A stretch of DNA of 37,174 nucleotides from Bacteroidales bacterium (GTDB lineage: Bacteria; Bacteroidota; Bacteroidia; Bacteroidales; F082): positions 1 through 37,174 of the forward strand of contig JAEEII010000166.1 of assembly GCA_016281295.1 (NCBI GenBank), given 5' to 3'. Under the pieces are notes generated by a model. It saw only the letters and a program-made list of their open reading frames with translations, had not been told where the DNA came from and did no database searches. A program made the translations under genes and the position numbers. Below, piece by piece: positions 7,221 to 15,889 of this stretch. The first letter of the stretch is position 1; each line of letters starts with the position of its first letter.

Positions 7221-8690
7221 ATGAAACAACTAAAACCATTTTCTTCATTACATCTTGTTTGCTGCGCTCTTTTTTTGATCGTAGGCGGTACAATTTCTTG
7301 TACAAAAGGATTAGATCAACCGCAGTCAATACCTTCAAAATCAGACTTTAATGAAGTTGATATTATCTCTGTGGAAGATGCTATCACTACTTTAAATAAC
7401 TTTCTTTCGCACAATAACTTGACAAGATCTGAAGCAGGAGAAGAAAGAAGTATTACCTCTGTGGAAACGCACTATAGCGCTACACTTAAAACAAGGGCAG
7501 GAGAGTCCATTCCAGATGCATATTTGGTAAATTTCGATAAAGATGCTGGTTATGCTGTTTTAGGTGCAAACTCCAGCATAGATCCTATTGTTGCTGTAAT
7601 TGAACAAGGTAACACGGATTGGGAAACGCTTCTTCCGTCAATCACAGTGTCGCTCAGCGATGATCTCGACATAAAGTATGAGGAGGGCCCTGTACGTGAG
7701 TACTTAGGTCCAGGAATCGCCCCAGACAACCTAGTATCGCTCTGCGTTCGAGGCGCCTTATATGGAAATGATGAAGAAGAGATTAAGACAAAAGCGGGTT
7801 CTACAACTAATATTCTTTTGAATACATTAGATTTTGGTCAAAATGCAACTTATTGTCACAACGGAAGTCATCATTTTGTAACAAATGGATGCGCATCTAC
7901 CGCCCTCTCAATAATCGTCGCCTATAATAAATACCCTAAATTATTGGTCGATGATGAATGGCTTGATTTAGACAAGTGTAATTATTGTGATGGGAATGCC
8001 TACAAATATCAGTTCCCAACTGGTGAAGAAATATTTGTCAAAATTAGTGACTATTTTACAAATCCAGATGCTATTCCTTCAAGCCTCACAGAATTACAAA
8101 AAAGGGCTTTGTTAACTAAAATAGACCCACAGGTCACAACACACGGATCATTCATTGTTTCCGATGCAGAAGTTCCATATTATCGGACCAGATACAAAGT
8201 TACTTCGGCCAACTTTTATTCCTTAAACAATATCATTAAGGGGTGGGATGCAACAGGGACTATGCCATCTGCAGCAACAGCAGGGCTTAAGAATTTAGGA
8301 TATACCGGGGTTCAAAGCCAATCATATAGGTTTATTACTGACAAGCAAACTTCGGCAATTCTTTATATGTTGAGTTTAGGAAAGCCTGTCCTAATGTGCG
8401 GTTGGACACTTTCAGAGCTCTCAGATAGTCACTATTGGGTCGTTGACGGCATTAATATTACCGATGATCAAACATTATTCCATTGCAACTGGGGGTGGAA
8501 TGGCACAGGAAATGGTTGGTTCGCAAGGCATTGCTTGAGATCAGACTCTCCAGTTCCTCTCACAAAGTCTTCCGATCCCGAAACCAATAATGGTTGGAAT
8601 CATCTTATTGTATATCAATATAGTATGGAAACGACTCTTCCTCAGAAAAAGTTTACTATTTTTAAGTTGAAACATAGAGCAACATACTAG
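7221..8690 (+). CDS. C10-family cysteine peptidase (streptopain/Spi type), lipoprotein
   Basis: A 489-residue exported peptidase. The leader ends in TISC (Cys27), suggesting lipid anchoring. Residues about 45-130 are the Spi-like inhibitory prodomain (AYLVNFDKDAGYAVLGA), which keeps the enzyme inactive until cleaved. The catalytic domain has nucleophile Cys224 in TNGCASTAL, His404 in DSHYWVVDG, and the FHCNWGWNGTGNGWF block just after it that is typical of C10 enzymes. Relatives include SpeB, interpain and the Bacteroides fragilis bfp proteases, which degrade host or competitor proteins. Length fits zymogens of the family. It is first in the operon behind P3 and is followed after 29 bp by a small envelope protein. 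Activity looks intact. Confidence 0.92.
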   Translation: MKQLKPFSSLHLVCCALFLIVGGTISCTKGLDQPQSIPSKSDFNEVDIISVEDAITTLNNFLSHNNLTRSEAGEERSITSVETHYSATLKTRAGESIPDAYLVNFDKDAGYAVLGANSSIDPIVAVIEQGNTDWETLLPSITVSLSDDLDIKYEEGPVREYLGPGIAPDNLVSLCVRGALYGNDEEEIKTKAGSTTNILLNTLDFGQNATYCHNGSHHFVTNGCASTALSIIVAYNKYPKLLVDDEWLDLDKCNYCDGNAYKYQFPTGEEIFVKISDYFTNPDAIPSSLTELQKRALLTKIDPQVTTHGSFIVSDAEVPYYRTRYKVTSANFYSLNNIIKGWDATGTMPSAATAGLKNLGYTGVQSQSYRFITDKQTSAILYMLSLGKPVLMCGWTLSELSDSHYWVVDGINITDDQTLFHCNWGWNGTGNGWFARHCLRSDSPVPLTKSSDPETNNGWNHLIVYQYSMETTLPQKKFTIFKLKHRATY

Positions 8691-8728
8691 AAACCGAATA
8701 GTTCCGAAACAAATAAACGATGATACAT

Positions 8729-9247
8729 ATGAAAAACAAGAAATTATTTTTGATCATCCTGTCACTTTTTGTTTTGACTGTCAGTTTGAATGCCCAGAAT
8801 GAAATCCCGGCTTACCGGGCTCCGGGATATAAAGGCAGCGTGTCAGTGACCGATATGGGCCTCCTTTGGAACGGCGTGGAGACTTCACAAGGATATATGC
8901 TCAACGACCGGATCTATCTGGGTGGCGGGGCAGGAATGCTCATCGGAGCCGTAGGGAAAGTTGCCTATGCGGGCCGCGTCTTTGCGGATGTCCAATCTTA
9001 CTGGTTCCCCCACAAAAGCACGCTGACTTCCGGAATCCGTGTGGGATATCTGCGGAATTTTTCCGGAGAAACCGATAATCTGGAAGCGGACATCACCGTC
9101 GGTTGGAGTTGGGGGCTTGCCTCGGGACACGGACTCTCTGTGAATGCCGGCCTGTGTGCCGTATTTCCGGCAGGCATTTCATACGTAGCCATCAATTTGC
9201 CTCACGTGAGTCTGGCTCCGGTTCTCTCAGTTGCATTTGAATTCTAG
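8729..9247 (+). CDS. Small outer-membrane beta-barrel-like protein
   Basis: A 172-residue protein with a Sec signal peptide (MKNKKLFLIILS..., likely cut after SLNA). The mature part is Gly-rich with alternating strands (YLGGGAGMLIGAVG, SGIRVGYLRNFSG, ADITVGWSWGL) and ends in Phe (AFEF), as many outer-membrane barrels do. I start it at the second ATG (8729), since the ATG at 8720 only adds three residues before the leader. It follows the peptidase gene closely and is probably in the same mRNA. It may be a small barrel that retains or assists the peptidase, but that is inference. Confidence 0.75.
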   Translation: MKNKKLFLIILSLFVLTVSLNAQNEIPAYRAPGYKGSVSVTDMGLLWNGVETSQGYMLNDRIYLGGGAGMLIGAVGKVAYAGRVFADVQSYWFPHKSTLTSGIRVGYLRNFSGETDNLEADITVGWSWGLASGHGLSVNAGLCAVFPAGISYVAINLPHVSLAPVLSVAFEF

Positions 9248-9259
9248 ACTTCGGTAAAA

Positions 9260-9282
9260 GGGAACGATTTACCTGTTTACAC
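9260..9282 (+). repeat. Left terminal inverted repeat of the IS1595-like element
   Basis: 23 bp starting GGGAACGA and ending TTTACAC. It matches the reverse complement of 11779-11801 at 21 of 23 positions. Confidence 0.8.
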
Positions 9283-9303
9283 CAATAATCTCGTAAAATA
9301 TTG

Positions 9304-9331
9304 AAGTCCAGCACGAAAATGCTGGACTTTT
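9304..9331. terminator. Rho-independent terminator at the left end of the IS
   Basis: AAGTCCAGCA (9304-9313), loop cgaaaa, TGCTGGACTT (9320-9329), then TTTT. It lies inside the left end of the element, where it would block transcription entering from the peptidase operon. Confidence 0.8.
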
Positions 9332-9383
9332 GTGTAAGAAAACCATAGTTTTAAGGTATAAGTAGATAGAAATACCTTGAACT

Positions 9384-10364
9384 ATGAGACTTGCACTTGA
9401 ACACTTCAATTCCCTTATCTCCCTCGTCAACCATTTCAATAACGACAAGCGTTGCCGTGATTTCATTACCGAGCAGCGTTGGGGCAACGTGGTAGTGTGC
9501 CCGTTCTGCGGTTGCACCCATATCTATGAGTGCGGTAACGGTGACAATCAGTTCAAGTATGCCCATTGTCACAAGCGCTTCTCCTGCCTTGTGGGAACCA
9601 TCTTTGAGAACACCAAACTGCCGTTGCAGAAGTGGTTTATGGCTATATACCTTATCAGCAGCCACAAGAAGGGCATTTCCTCCCGTCAGTTGAGCCGTGA
9701 CATTGATGTGACGCAGAAAACCGCATGATTCATCCTCCATAAGATTCGCACCCTCTTCGCACAGGAGGATGTGGTTCTTGATGGCGTAGTGGAGTGTGAC
9801 GAGATGTATCTCGGCGGCAGGGAGACCAACAAGCACGACTGCAAGCGGACGGAAAAGACTCAGGGAAGAAGCACCAAGACGAAGACTCCCATCTTCGGTA
9901 TGACGATGGTGTGGAAAACCGAGGATGTGGACACCGAGACGGGTGAGGTGCGTGTGAAGACGCACACCTATGAGATTGCGAAGAAGGTGGTTGACACCAA
10001 GGCTGCAACCCTAATCCCCATCATTGAGCATTTCGTTGCCGAAGGCAGTTCCGTTGTAACCGATGAACTGTCCGCATACAACGGACTTGACAAGAAATAC
10101 AACCATATCTTCGCCCGTCACGGGGAGCGTGAATTCACCGTCGGTTCCTATTCAACCAACGGCATTGAGGGCTTTTGGGGACACTTCAAGCGTGTCATCT
10201 TCGGTACATATCACTTCGTCAGCAAGGCATACCTTGAAAGGTACATTGACGAGGCGGTGTTCCGTTTCAATACGAAGAAGATGAAAGAAGCCGATAGGTT
10301 CTCCATAATGTTTGAGAAGTCTATCGGCAAGGTTCAGTATGAGGATGTGAAGATGGTGGCTTAA
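9384..10364 (+). pseudogene. IS1595-family (ISXO2-like) transposase with in-frame stop
   Basis: The frame encodes about 326 residues but is interrupted by TGA at 9726-9728, where the context VTQKTA-stop-FILHKIR shows that Trp (TGG) is expected. Before the stop is the zinc-ribbon (CPFCGC ... CHKRFSC). After it comes the DDE-type core: ECDEMYLGG, VVTDELSAY, and NGIEGFWGHFKR with the closing helix YIDEAVFRFN. Both halves are in one frame and otherwise well conserved, so a single G-to-A change inactivated it recently. The carboxy half has its own ATG at 9771, but a product lacking the zinc-ribbon is unlikely to transpose. Confidence 0.88.
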
Positions 10365-11173
10365 TCCTGTCCCGAATAGAAACTATCGTAGTAATCTACA
10401 TTGACGGTTCTATCAAGTCGGTACATAAGCGCACTGATTTGTTTTATTAGTTTAGAAACCTCATCGTTTCCTTGCCCTGGATTAAAACCGACTTGTGTTG
10501 CGGCATCAGATACCTTCTTGCGTATTGAGAGTATTGCTTGTATTGCATCATCTACAATCTGCTGATTATAGCCCACCTTCAACACCTTCTTCACGCTCTC
10601 AGCAACAATCTGCCTGAGGGTGTTTTCGTTTATCTTTACTACATTTTTCTTCATATTCTTGTTTGTTTTTGATTCTTCTATTGATGAGTCCATTCCGTGT
10701 CCACCGGCAGGAATAGCCCTTCCGTTCGCCGTAGTTTCAATGTTCATATAGTCAGGCTTAACGGATATCCTATCAAACCGCTCTCCTTTACCAGTTGGCT
10801 CACTGAATATGTTTGTCGTCATCATTTGCTGAAGACTGCCGACAATCATCTTGATGTCTTGTTTAGACAACGAGGCAGATTTGAAAACATATTCAGTAAC
10901 TCTTATAGGTTTCCTCCTTTCTGTTACGGTAAACAAACACTCCTCGGTATATGTATCTTCTCCATCTTCAAATACAAGACTGAGGATATTTCGCTTCTCA
11001 TCTTGTGGGTTCTTTTGAAGATAGTTGTCCCATATCTTCATCCATGTGCAATGGTTTGAAACACGAACCAAGGTGTTCCCCAAAACGGTATAATGAGAGT
11101 CAGCCTCTTTCTCTGCTTGTTGGAACCGAATCTTCTGCTTGATTGCAATGAATAATTCTCTTGCGTACGCCAT
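10361..11173 (-). CDS. IS passenger gene, 270-aa hypothetical protein
   Basis: Encoded convergently with the transposase; the two stops overlap by four bases. The product has no leader or membrane segment. Residues 1-165 look like a compact alpha/beta domain with no motif I recognise. From about residue 173 it reads MKKNVVKINENTLRQIVAES, a short helical motif that I associate with small Bacteroidota phage or mobile-element proteins. The product may be a fusion of two such modules, or the internal ATG may start a second, shorter product. Because it lies between the terminal repeats it moved with the element. Function unknown. Confidence 0.6.
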   Translation of the reverse strand: MAYARELFIAIKQKIRFQQAEKEADSHYTVLGNTLVRVSNHCTWMKIWDNYLQKNPQDEKRNILSLVFEDGEDTYTEECLFTVTERRKPIRVTEYVFKSASLSKQDIKMIVGSLQQMMTTNIFSEPTGKGERFDRISVKPDYMNIETTANGRAIPAGGHGMDSSIEESKTNKNMKKNVVKINENTLRQIVAESVKKVLKVGYNQQIVDDAIQAILSIRKKVSDAATQVGFNPGQGNDEVSKLIKQISALMYRLDRTVNVDYYDSFYSGQD

Positions 11174-11197
11174 AACTTATCATACAATAAATATCAC

Positions 11198-11205
11198 TAT
11201 CTTTG
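11198..11205 (+). promoter_or_regulatory. -7 box of the second IS passenger gene
   Basis: TATCTTTG, a perfect Bacteroidota -7 box, 14 nt before the ATG at 11220. The expected transcript start near 11210 leaves a leader of about 10 nt and rules out the longer in-frame start at 11139. Confidence 0.7.
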
Positions 11206-11219
11206 CAAAAAACAGAGAA

Positions 11220-11759
11220 ATGGAGATTATTTCTACACGCTTGATTTATCACAAGTACTCACGGGGCTATCTTGAGGATAATTGTCCTATTGACACTTTG
11301 AAAGACACTAACCTTGAATGGAACAAGGAAGAACATAAGAATCATCCCTACAAAATAGATATTGAACAATCAGACATTGCTTTTGTAATTAAGGATTTGG
11401 ACAAAAAAGAGGAATTTGGTTTCTTCTTTTTCAAAACTGACACGGCGTTGGAGGGTAATGTGATGTACACATTAACAAAAGTAGTATTGGATGAGAATCT
11501 GCCGATTGATTATATTAGAACAACGGTTAAAAATGCTGTTGGACTGCTTAACAATGGCGAATTCTTGAGAAAAGACAGAATAGTTGCCAATGACAATTAT
11601 CCTTTAATTAGGCACACATTAGTAGAAACTGCTGAAAAGGTGGCTGATGATGTTGTCAAGGCATTCTTGTCCAAAAAGAACAACGGAATCGTAAAGATTC
11701 CTTCCGATATGGAAGATAGGCTTAAGAAGGCTGCACAAAAAGGTAACGCACCCGAATAG
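11220..11759 (+). CDS. IS passenger gene, 179-aa hypothetical protein
   Basis: Divergent from the other passenger gene and driven by the box at 11198. It starts MEIISTRLIYHKYSRG. The first half is beta-rich with a run of five consecutive Phe (GFFFFF region near residue 66), and the second half is helical, ending on basic residues (MEDRLKKAAQKG). No signal peptide and no catalytic motif I can name. It ends 20 bp before the right terminal repeat. Passenger genes of IS1595 elements vary (resistance, methyltransferase, hypothetical), so no function is proposed. Confidence 0.65.
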   Translation: MEIISTRLIYHKYSRGYLEDNCPIDTLKDTNLEWNKEEHKNHPYKIDIEQSDIAFVIKDLDKKEEFGFFFFKTDTALEGNVMYTLTKVVLDENLPIDYIRTTVKNAVGLLNNGEFLRKDRIVANDNYPLIRHTLVETAEKVADDVVKAFLSKKNNGIVKIPSDMEDRLKKAAQKGNAPE

Positions 11760-11778
11760 GATGCGTTTCTTTCATTTA

Positions 11779-11801
11779 GTGTAAACAGGTATGTCGTTCC
11801 C
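11779..11801 (-). repeat. Right terminal inverted repeat of the IS1595-like element
   Basis: 23 bp from GTGTAAAC to CGTTCCC, the complement of 9260-9282 with two central mismatches. It marks the right boundary; the GTPase operon begins 127 bp further on. Confidence 0.8.
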
Positions 11802-11927
11802 TAATAGAATGGAGCATCTGAATATGATTGGGGTTTTTTTGTCCCTTGATGGGGAAGGATAAATCAAGTCGAGAATCCTACAACAGGGCAAAAATAAGTA
11901 TATAATAACAAGGATAATAACAAGAGA

Positions 11928-13166
11928 ATGAAGATACTACAAATATCTGATATACATTGGACGAAGCGAAAGCATTGGGATGCAGATTTCCCAGGAATGA
12001 AAGCAAGACTTCTTGTGGATATCAAAGAGTTTATTGAAGCAGGAAACGAGATAGACTATATCTTCATTTGTGGTGATATAGCCTTTAAAGGAATAAAGGA
12101 AGAATACGAAAAGGCCCTGGCGTACATCGACGAGATTTGCAGAATAATAGGGCGGACTAGAGAAGATGTCTTTGTCGTACCGGGGAACCACGACCTGAAC
12201 AGAAATGCGCTTGGTCATCAGACAAGAGAAATGATTGACGCATCGTTGGCATTCGAGCCCAACAATGAGGCTGTTCTTGATGAAGTACTGCTTAAGAACG
12301 GAGTATTGCGGAAAGACCTGTTCGCAGCATTTACGGACTACAATGCTTTTGCTGATAATTTCTTCTGTAAAGAGGAGGTGATGAACAAATGTATTACGGG
12401 TAAAGAATCTGACACTATAGATGATAGCGACAAACTATATTATGAGGCGAAACTACCGAAGAAAGTGGGTGACATTGATGTCACTATCAGGGGCGTGAAT
12501 ACTGCTTTGAACTGCGATGGTTGGGACTGGAACGAAGAGTATCGAAAAGGCCATAAACAAATGTTGCCCCATAGAGCCTATGTGATGGAGAAGGAAGAAA
12601 AGCAAGTGCTGAGAATTATCATGGGCCATCATCCGCTTCCATTCCTGACATCCAGCGACGAGGTGAAGGACTATCTGGATAACCATTATCACATACAACT
12701 GTTCGGACACGTACATTTCCAGTCGATAGGTGATGGAAACAGCGTGGTGGTGCAATCAGGAGCGTTAGACCCTCCCAAGGTAGAAAAGGGGGATAAATAC
12801 CTTCCGGTGTATAACATTATTGATATTAGTCAGAAAGATGCAACCCACGTAGTAGTTAAAGGCATATCCCAAATATGGGACAAGAATAGGTTCATAAATA
12901 ACAATGCAGGTAGTTTTGAGAAAGTAATTACAGTCGAACGAAACGTTAACAAATGGGGAACGCCAAGAATGGGAACGCCGGAAATAGATAAAAGATCGGT
13001 TAAATTCAAGTTCATGAAGCAAGATGACCGAACGAGCTATTTTAACAGGATTGCAGGTGTGGACTTTGAACCGTCAGGTGACAATGATTATGATAATTGC
13101 CTGGAATTTCTATCCGTGTTGGAAAAAATGGATAAATTAGCTAAATTGAATGAACTTCTGAAATAG
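11928..13166 (+). CDS. Calcineurin-like metallophosphoesterase of a GTPase system
   Basis: A 412-residue cytoplasmic enzyme with all metal ligands of the calcineurin-like fold: Asp8 and His10 (SDIHW), Asp50 (CGDIA), Asn87-His88 (GNHDL), His234 (GHHPLP) and His261/His263 (GHVH). The family cleaves phosphodiesters or phosphomonoesters in nucleic acids, nucleotides or proteins with two metal ions. After about residue 330 comes an extra about 80-residue C-terminal part rich in Lys, Asp and Asn, which could bind a partner or substrate. It heads an operon of five genes with gaps of at most 7 bp or with overlaps. In the known double-GTPase conflict systems an enzymatic protein acts as effector, so this enzyme is the natural candidate for attacking nucleic acid or nucleotides. 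The effector role is inferred. Confidence 0.88.
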   Translation: MKILQISDIHWTKRKHWDADFPGMKARLLVDIKEFIEAGNEIDYIFICGDIAFKGIKEEYEKALAYIDEICRIIGRTREDVFVVPGNHDLNRNALGHQTREMIDASLAFEPNNEAVLDEVLLKNGVLRKDLFAAFTDYNAFADNFFCKEEVMNKCITGKESDTIDDSDKLYYEAKLPKKVGDIDVTIRGVNTALNCDGWDWNEEYRKGHKQMLPHRAYVMEKEEKQVLRIIMGHHPLPFLTSSDEVKDYLDNHYHIQLFGHVHFQSIGDGNSVVVQSGALDPPKVEKGDKYLPVYNIIDISQKDATHVVVKGISQIWDKNRFINNNAGSFEKVITVERNVNKWGTPRMGTPEIDKRSVKFKFMKQDDRTSYFNRIAGVDFEPSGDNDYDNCLEFLSVLEKMDKLAKLNELLK

Positions 13167-13173
13167 AAAGCAT

Positions 13174-14142
13174 ATGGGAGATTTGTTGCAAATACTATTG
13201 AATGGTGTAGTGGTCACACCTTTCGATCCCAACATCACAAGTCGCTTAGCGGCGGTGTGTGATGAGATGGCGGCCGAAGTGAAGGTTGATACAATTGACC
13301 GCTATATAGCGTCGTTTGTATTCAATAAACCTGACTGGGTTTTTAAACAGGAAGTGGAGAAAAAGTATGCCGAGACTTATCCAGACGAAGAAGGTTTAGT
13401 GCTGCCTCCACTGTTTGCCATCGTATTAGCCCAGACTATTACGATAGATGCCATCACTAACAAATTGAAAGGTAGGGATCAAGCAGTAGCCTCACTTATA
13501 TTGATGAACTATATGCTTTATAGAAAAGGTTCTTTAACAAAGCTTATCCTTCCTGATTATATATCCGCAATGTATTATAAGATGGATAGCTATATTGATG
13601 GAAAAGATAATCTTGACATTACAGGGAACAAAAAGCATTTAGCGAGTATTCTTTCCAATCCAAATTTCTTAACGGAGAATTATAATGACGAAAGGGTAAG
13701 AAGAGAGGTCCGGGAATTGGCAAAAATGGCCGTTCTTTATAAGAGACAGGCGATTACGGACAAATACAAACAAAGGCAAGGAGAAAACGTCTTCGTCAAG
13801 GTTTATGAATACCTTTGTGAAGTTATAGAGGAGGGAAAGTGGCCTTTCTTGAAGAATGACATTAAAGAAATTCTTTTGGATGTAACCACTGAAGCAGAGC
13901 AGAAAAAACAAGCTACCATCGAGGGTATTATAGGCGAGCTGACTAAGGCAAAAGTTGACCTACCATACGAGAGTCTGGAAGAATCGTCATTGATTTTGAA
14001 GTATATTGCTAGAGACGAAGAGATACCGGTTGAGCTAAAAAGCAAGAGGTTGACGGTGATGGAGTTTGGCGTATATGTATATTATGAGCTTTTGTTGGAA
14101 CATATAATTAGTGAATACTATGGCAGCAGAGAATCAGAATGA
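13174..14142 (+). CDS. Helical GTPase-system protein (possibly GASH domain)
   Basis: A 322-residue, almost wholly helical protein with no leader or membrane helix. A central basic stretch (about residues 175-215: NDERVRREVRELAKMAVLYK) is followed by acidic helices. I see no catalytic motif. Its place between a phosphoesterase and two GTPases fits the helical adaptor domain described for GTPase-associated systems (GASH), but I cannot confirm that match by eye. It begins 7 bp after the phosphoesterase stop, and its own stop overlaps the next gene by 23 bp, so all are translated from one mRNA in fixed ratio. It may link the GTPases to the phosphoesterase effector. Confidence 0.75.
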   Translation: MGDLLQILLNGVVVTPFDPNITSRLAAVCDEMAAEVKVDTIDRYIASFVFNKPDWVFKQEVEKKYAETYPDEEGLVLPPLFAIVLAQTITIDAITNKLKGRDQAVASLILMNYMLYRKGSLTKLILPDYISAMYYKMDSYIDGKDNLDITGNKKHLASILSNPNFLTENYNDERVRREVRELAKMAVLYKRQAITDKYKQRQGENVFVKVYEYLCEVIEEGKWPFLKNDIKEILLDVTTEAEQKKQATIEGIIGELTKAKVDLPYESLEESSLILKYIARDEEIPVELKSKRLTVMEFGVYVYYELLLEHIISEYYGSRESE

Positions 14143-15046
14143 GGAGAAGAAGGGTCTAACAAACTTTTTTGAAGACAGCCCGGAAAGTGTAGATAATGGT
14201 TTTACCCCGGCTATCCCTGACACCTCGCAGTATTACTGTGACGCAATGAACGATGGGAATATCAATATGGTGCTCAATAATGTGAAGCCAGAGTTGATAG
14301 TGCTGATAGGGTTTTCGGATTATGGTAAATCCACTTTCGTGGGCTCGCTTTATTATTATTTGCTTACAAAAGGTCAGGTAGGAGGGTACGAATTATATGA
14401 TTCTGACACCTTTGCCGGATTTGAACGCAGGCTATATCTTAGGAACATCAAGAACGACGAATCAGCTAAGTCAAAAACCCTAAGAACAGAGGAGGGTGAT
14501 GGGTATTTGCTGACACTCACATTGTTCAACCGTTCCATGAGAGAAAAGAAACAGCTTATCTTTTCGGATAGAGCAGGAGAGGCATATAGGAATTATGTGA
14601 ACGTCAAGGAAGTAATCAAGAAAGATGAGTCGCTGCCAAAGGCACAAAGAGTTCTTATTATGATAGATTCTACACAATTGCATACATGTTGGGATATACA
14701 GGAAGGGAGATACCGTCAGTTATTTGACGGACTGAAGGAGTGTGGCAAGATGCCGAAGAACGCGACATTTACCTTGCTGTTTAACAAGATTGATCTGGTG
14801 AATGCCAGAGCAGACCTCAAATCAGCATACGAAAGCGAAAAACCGCATGTGGTGGAATTCTTCTGCTCAGAGCTGGAACAGGAAGAAAGCTCATTGGATG
14901 TAAGAGAGATTGACTCTAAGCACATACATGGAAACACTGGGTTTGAGACCTTGGTCAATGACCTTATTAAAAAGGATGATACTTCGAAAAATGAGGAGAT
15001 GAAATTGAAAAGGGTACTGGACTGGGTTGGAGAAAAACTGAAATAA
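14120..15046 (+). CDS. TRAFAC-type GTPase (double-GTPase 2-like)
   Basis: A 308-residue GTPase. Visible motifs: P-loop GFSDYGKST at 64-72, a Walker B/G3 motif DRAGE at 150-154 (preceded by hydrophobic LIF), and NKID at 222-225 as the G4 guanine-specificity motif. The first 50 residues are polar and probably flexible. The text around the P-loop (SLYYYL, then DSDTFAGFERR) resembles the DO-GTPase2 family of predicted bacterial conflict systems. I use the ATG at 14120; a GTG at 14111 would add three residues. It overlaps the upstream gene and lies four bases before a second, different GTPase, the hallmark of double-GTPase operons. The two probably act as a switch pair or heterodimer. Confidence 0.88.
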   Translation: MAAENQNEEKKGLTNFFEDSPESVDNGFTPAIPDTSQYYCDAMNDGNINMVLNNVKPELIVLIGFSDYGKSTFVGSLYYYLLTKGQVGGYELYDSDTFAGFERRLYLRNIKNDESAKSKTLRTEEGDGYLLTLTLFNRSMREKKQLIFSDRAGEAYRNYVNVKEVIKKDESLPKAQRVLIMIDSTQLHTCWDIQEGRYRQLFDGLKECGKMPKNATFTLLFNKIDLVNARADLKSAYESEKPHVVEFFCSELEQEESSLDVREIDSKHIHGNTGFETLVNDLIKKDDTSKNEEMKLKRVLDWVGEKLK

Positions 15047-15050
15047 GGGT

Positions 15051-15884
15051 ATGGAAAAGAAATGTTTTATTGCGGGATTGCCTGATGCTGGCAAAACGAC
15101 ATACATAGCCGCCTTGTGGGATATTATCAAGCGACGTGGCACAGAGTTGGAACTCCAATTTACAATGAATCCAGATGATACGACATACCTTAACGAGATA
15201 TGGGATTACTGGGTGAGTATGATTAAAATTGAGCGCTCAAAGACACCTGTACCCGACGATATTACTATCAACGTGAAAAGAAATGCAGACGGAGAAGAAC
15301 TAACTTTGGATATTCCGGATTTTATGGGTGAACAGTTTCAGAGAATAATTGATCACACACTGCCGTCGAGTATTCAAAGTTGGATAGCACAGTCAGACCG
15401 TATGCTGTTTCTGATAAACAAGTTGAGTGATAGCTTAAAAGATGATTTAGAAGACGAGGCTGTACAGGCAGATGATGCTATAGATAGGACAAAGGAAAAG
15501 GAAGAAGCGCCCCGTTTAGCACCAGAGAAGATGCTTCTTGCGTCTCAGAATATGATGGTGTTGAAATATATCGCCAACCATGCGAAAATGAAAAAAGTTG
15601 CAATCGGACTATCTGCTTGGGATGTAAAGATGGCAGAGGGAAAGAGCCCAGAAGAGTTCCTGAAGCAGAAATCTCCAGTATTGTATAACTTTATCAAATA
15701 TCATTTTAATGAGTGCGTTTTCTTTGGAGTTAGTGCTCAGGGTTTCGACTACAAGGATTTGGCAGAAAAAGGGGCAGAGATGAGACAGAAAGCCCGTAAT
15801 AGCGACAGAGCCTTTATAGTGTTTGACAAAGAAAAAGATCCTTCGCCAGATTTGACGAAGCCATTAAACTATTTGATATCATAA
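15051..15884 (+). CDS. TRAFAC-type GTPase (double-GTPase 1-like)
   Basis: A 277-residue second GTPase, distinct from its neighbour. P-loop GLPDAGKTT at 9-17, followed by the YIAALWDII helix; G3 DIPDFMGE at 87-94; and SAWD at 188-191 in the G4 position instead of NKxD, a substitution I associate with the DO-GTPase1 family. The N-terminus through YLNEIWDYW fits that family closely. An acidic, Lys/Glu-rich insert at 130-160 may be a flexible regulatory loop. Spacing is 4 bp to the previous gene and 5 bp to the GAP1 gene. The altered G4 motif could mean weaker or different nucleotide preference. The role in a stress- or phage-triggered switch is inferred from family and context. Confidence 0.87.
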   Translation: MEKKCFIAGLPDAGKTTYIAALWDIIKRRGTELELQFTMNPDDTTYLNEIWDYWVSMIKIERSKTPVPDDITINVKRNADGEELTLDIPDFMGEQFQRIIDHTLPSSIQSWIAQSDRMLFLINKLSDSLKDDLEDEAVQADDAIDRTKEKEEAPRLAPEKMLLASQNMMVLKYIANHAKMKKVAIGLSAWDVKMAEGKSPEEFLKQKSPVLYNFIKYHFNECVFFGVSAQGFDYKDLAEKGAEMRQKARNSDRAFIVFDKEKDPSPDLTKPLNYLIS

Positions 15885-15889
15885 CAGAC

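Larger units (their letters stand above)
9260..11801 (+). mobile_element. IS1595-like insertion element with passenger genes
   Basis: About 2.5 kb bounded by 23-bp inverted repeats: GGGAACGATTTACCTGTTTACAC at 9260-9282 and its complement, with two mismatches, at 11779-11801. Inside are an ISXO2/IS1595-type transposase frame (9384-10364) and two other genes, one on each strand. IS1595 elements are known to carry passenger genes in some subgroups. I do not see a clear 8-bp target duplication at the ends, and the transposase has a premature stop, so the copy is probably immobile. It inserted between the C10 peptidase operon and the double-GTPase operon. Confidence 0.8.

Noticed and set aside
9726..9728. 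UGA read as Trp, or programmed readthrough, in the transposase.
   Set aside because: Ordinary genes here end in TGA (for example at 5222, 17881 and 20012), and no readthrough signal is visible. A mutation is simpler.
9260..11801. An 8-bp target duplication at the ends of the IS.
   Set aside because: The bases before 9260 and after 11801 do not match, so I could not support one.
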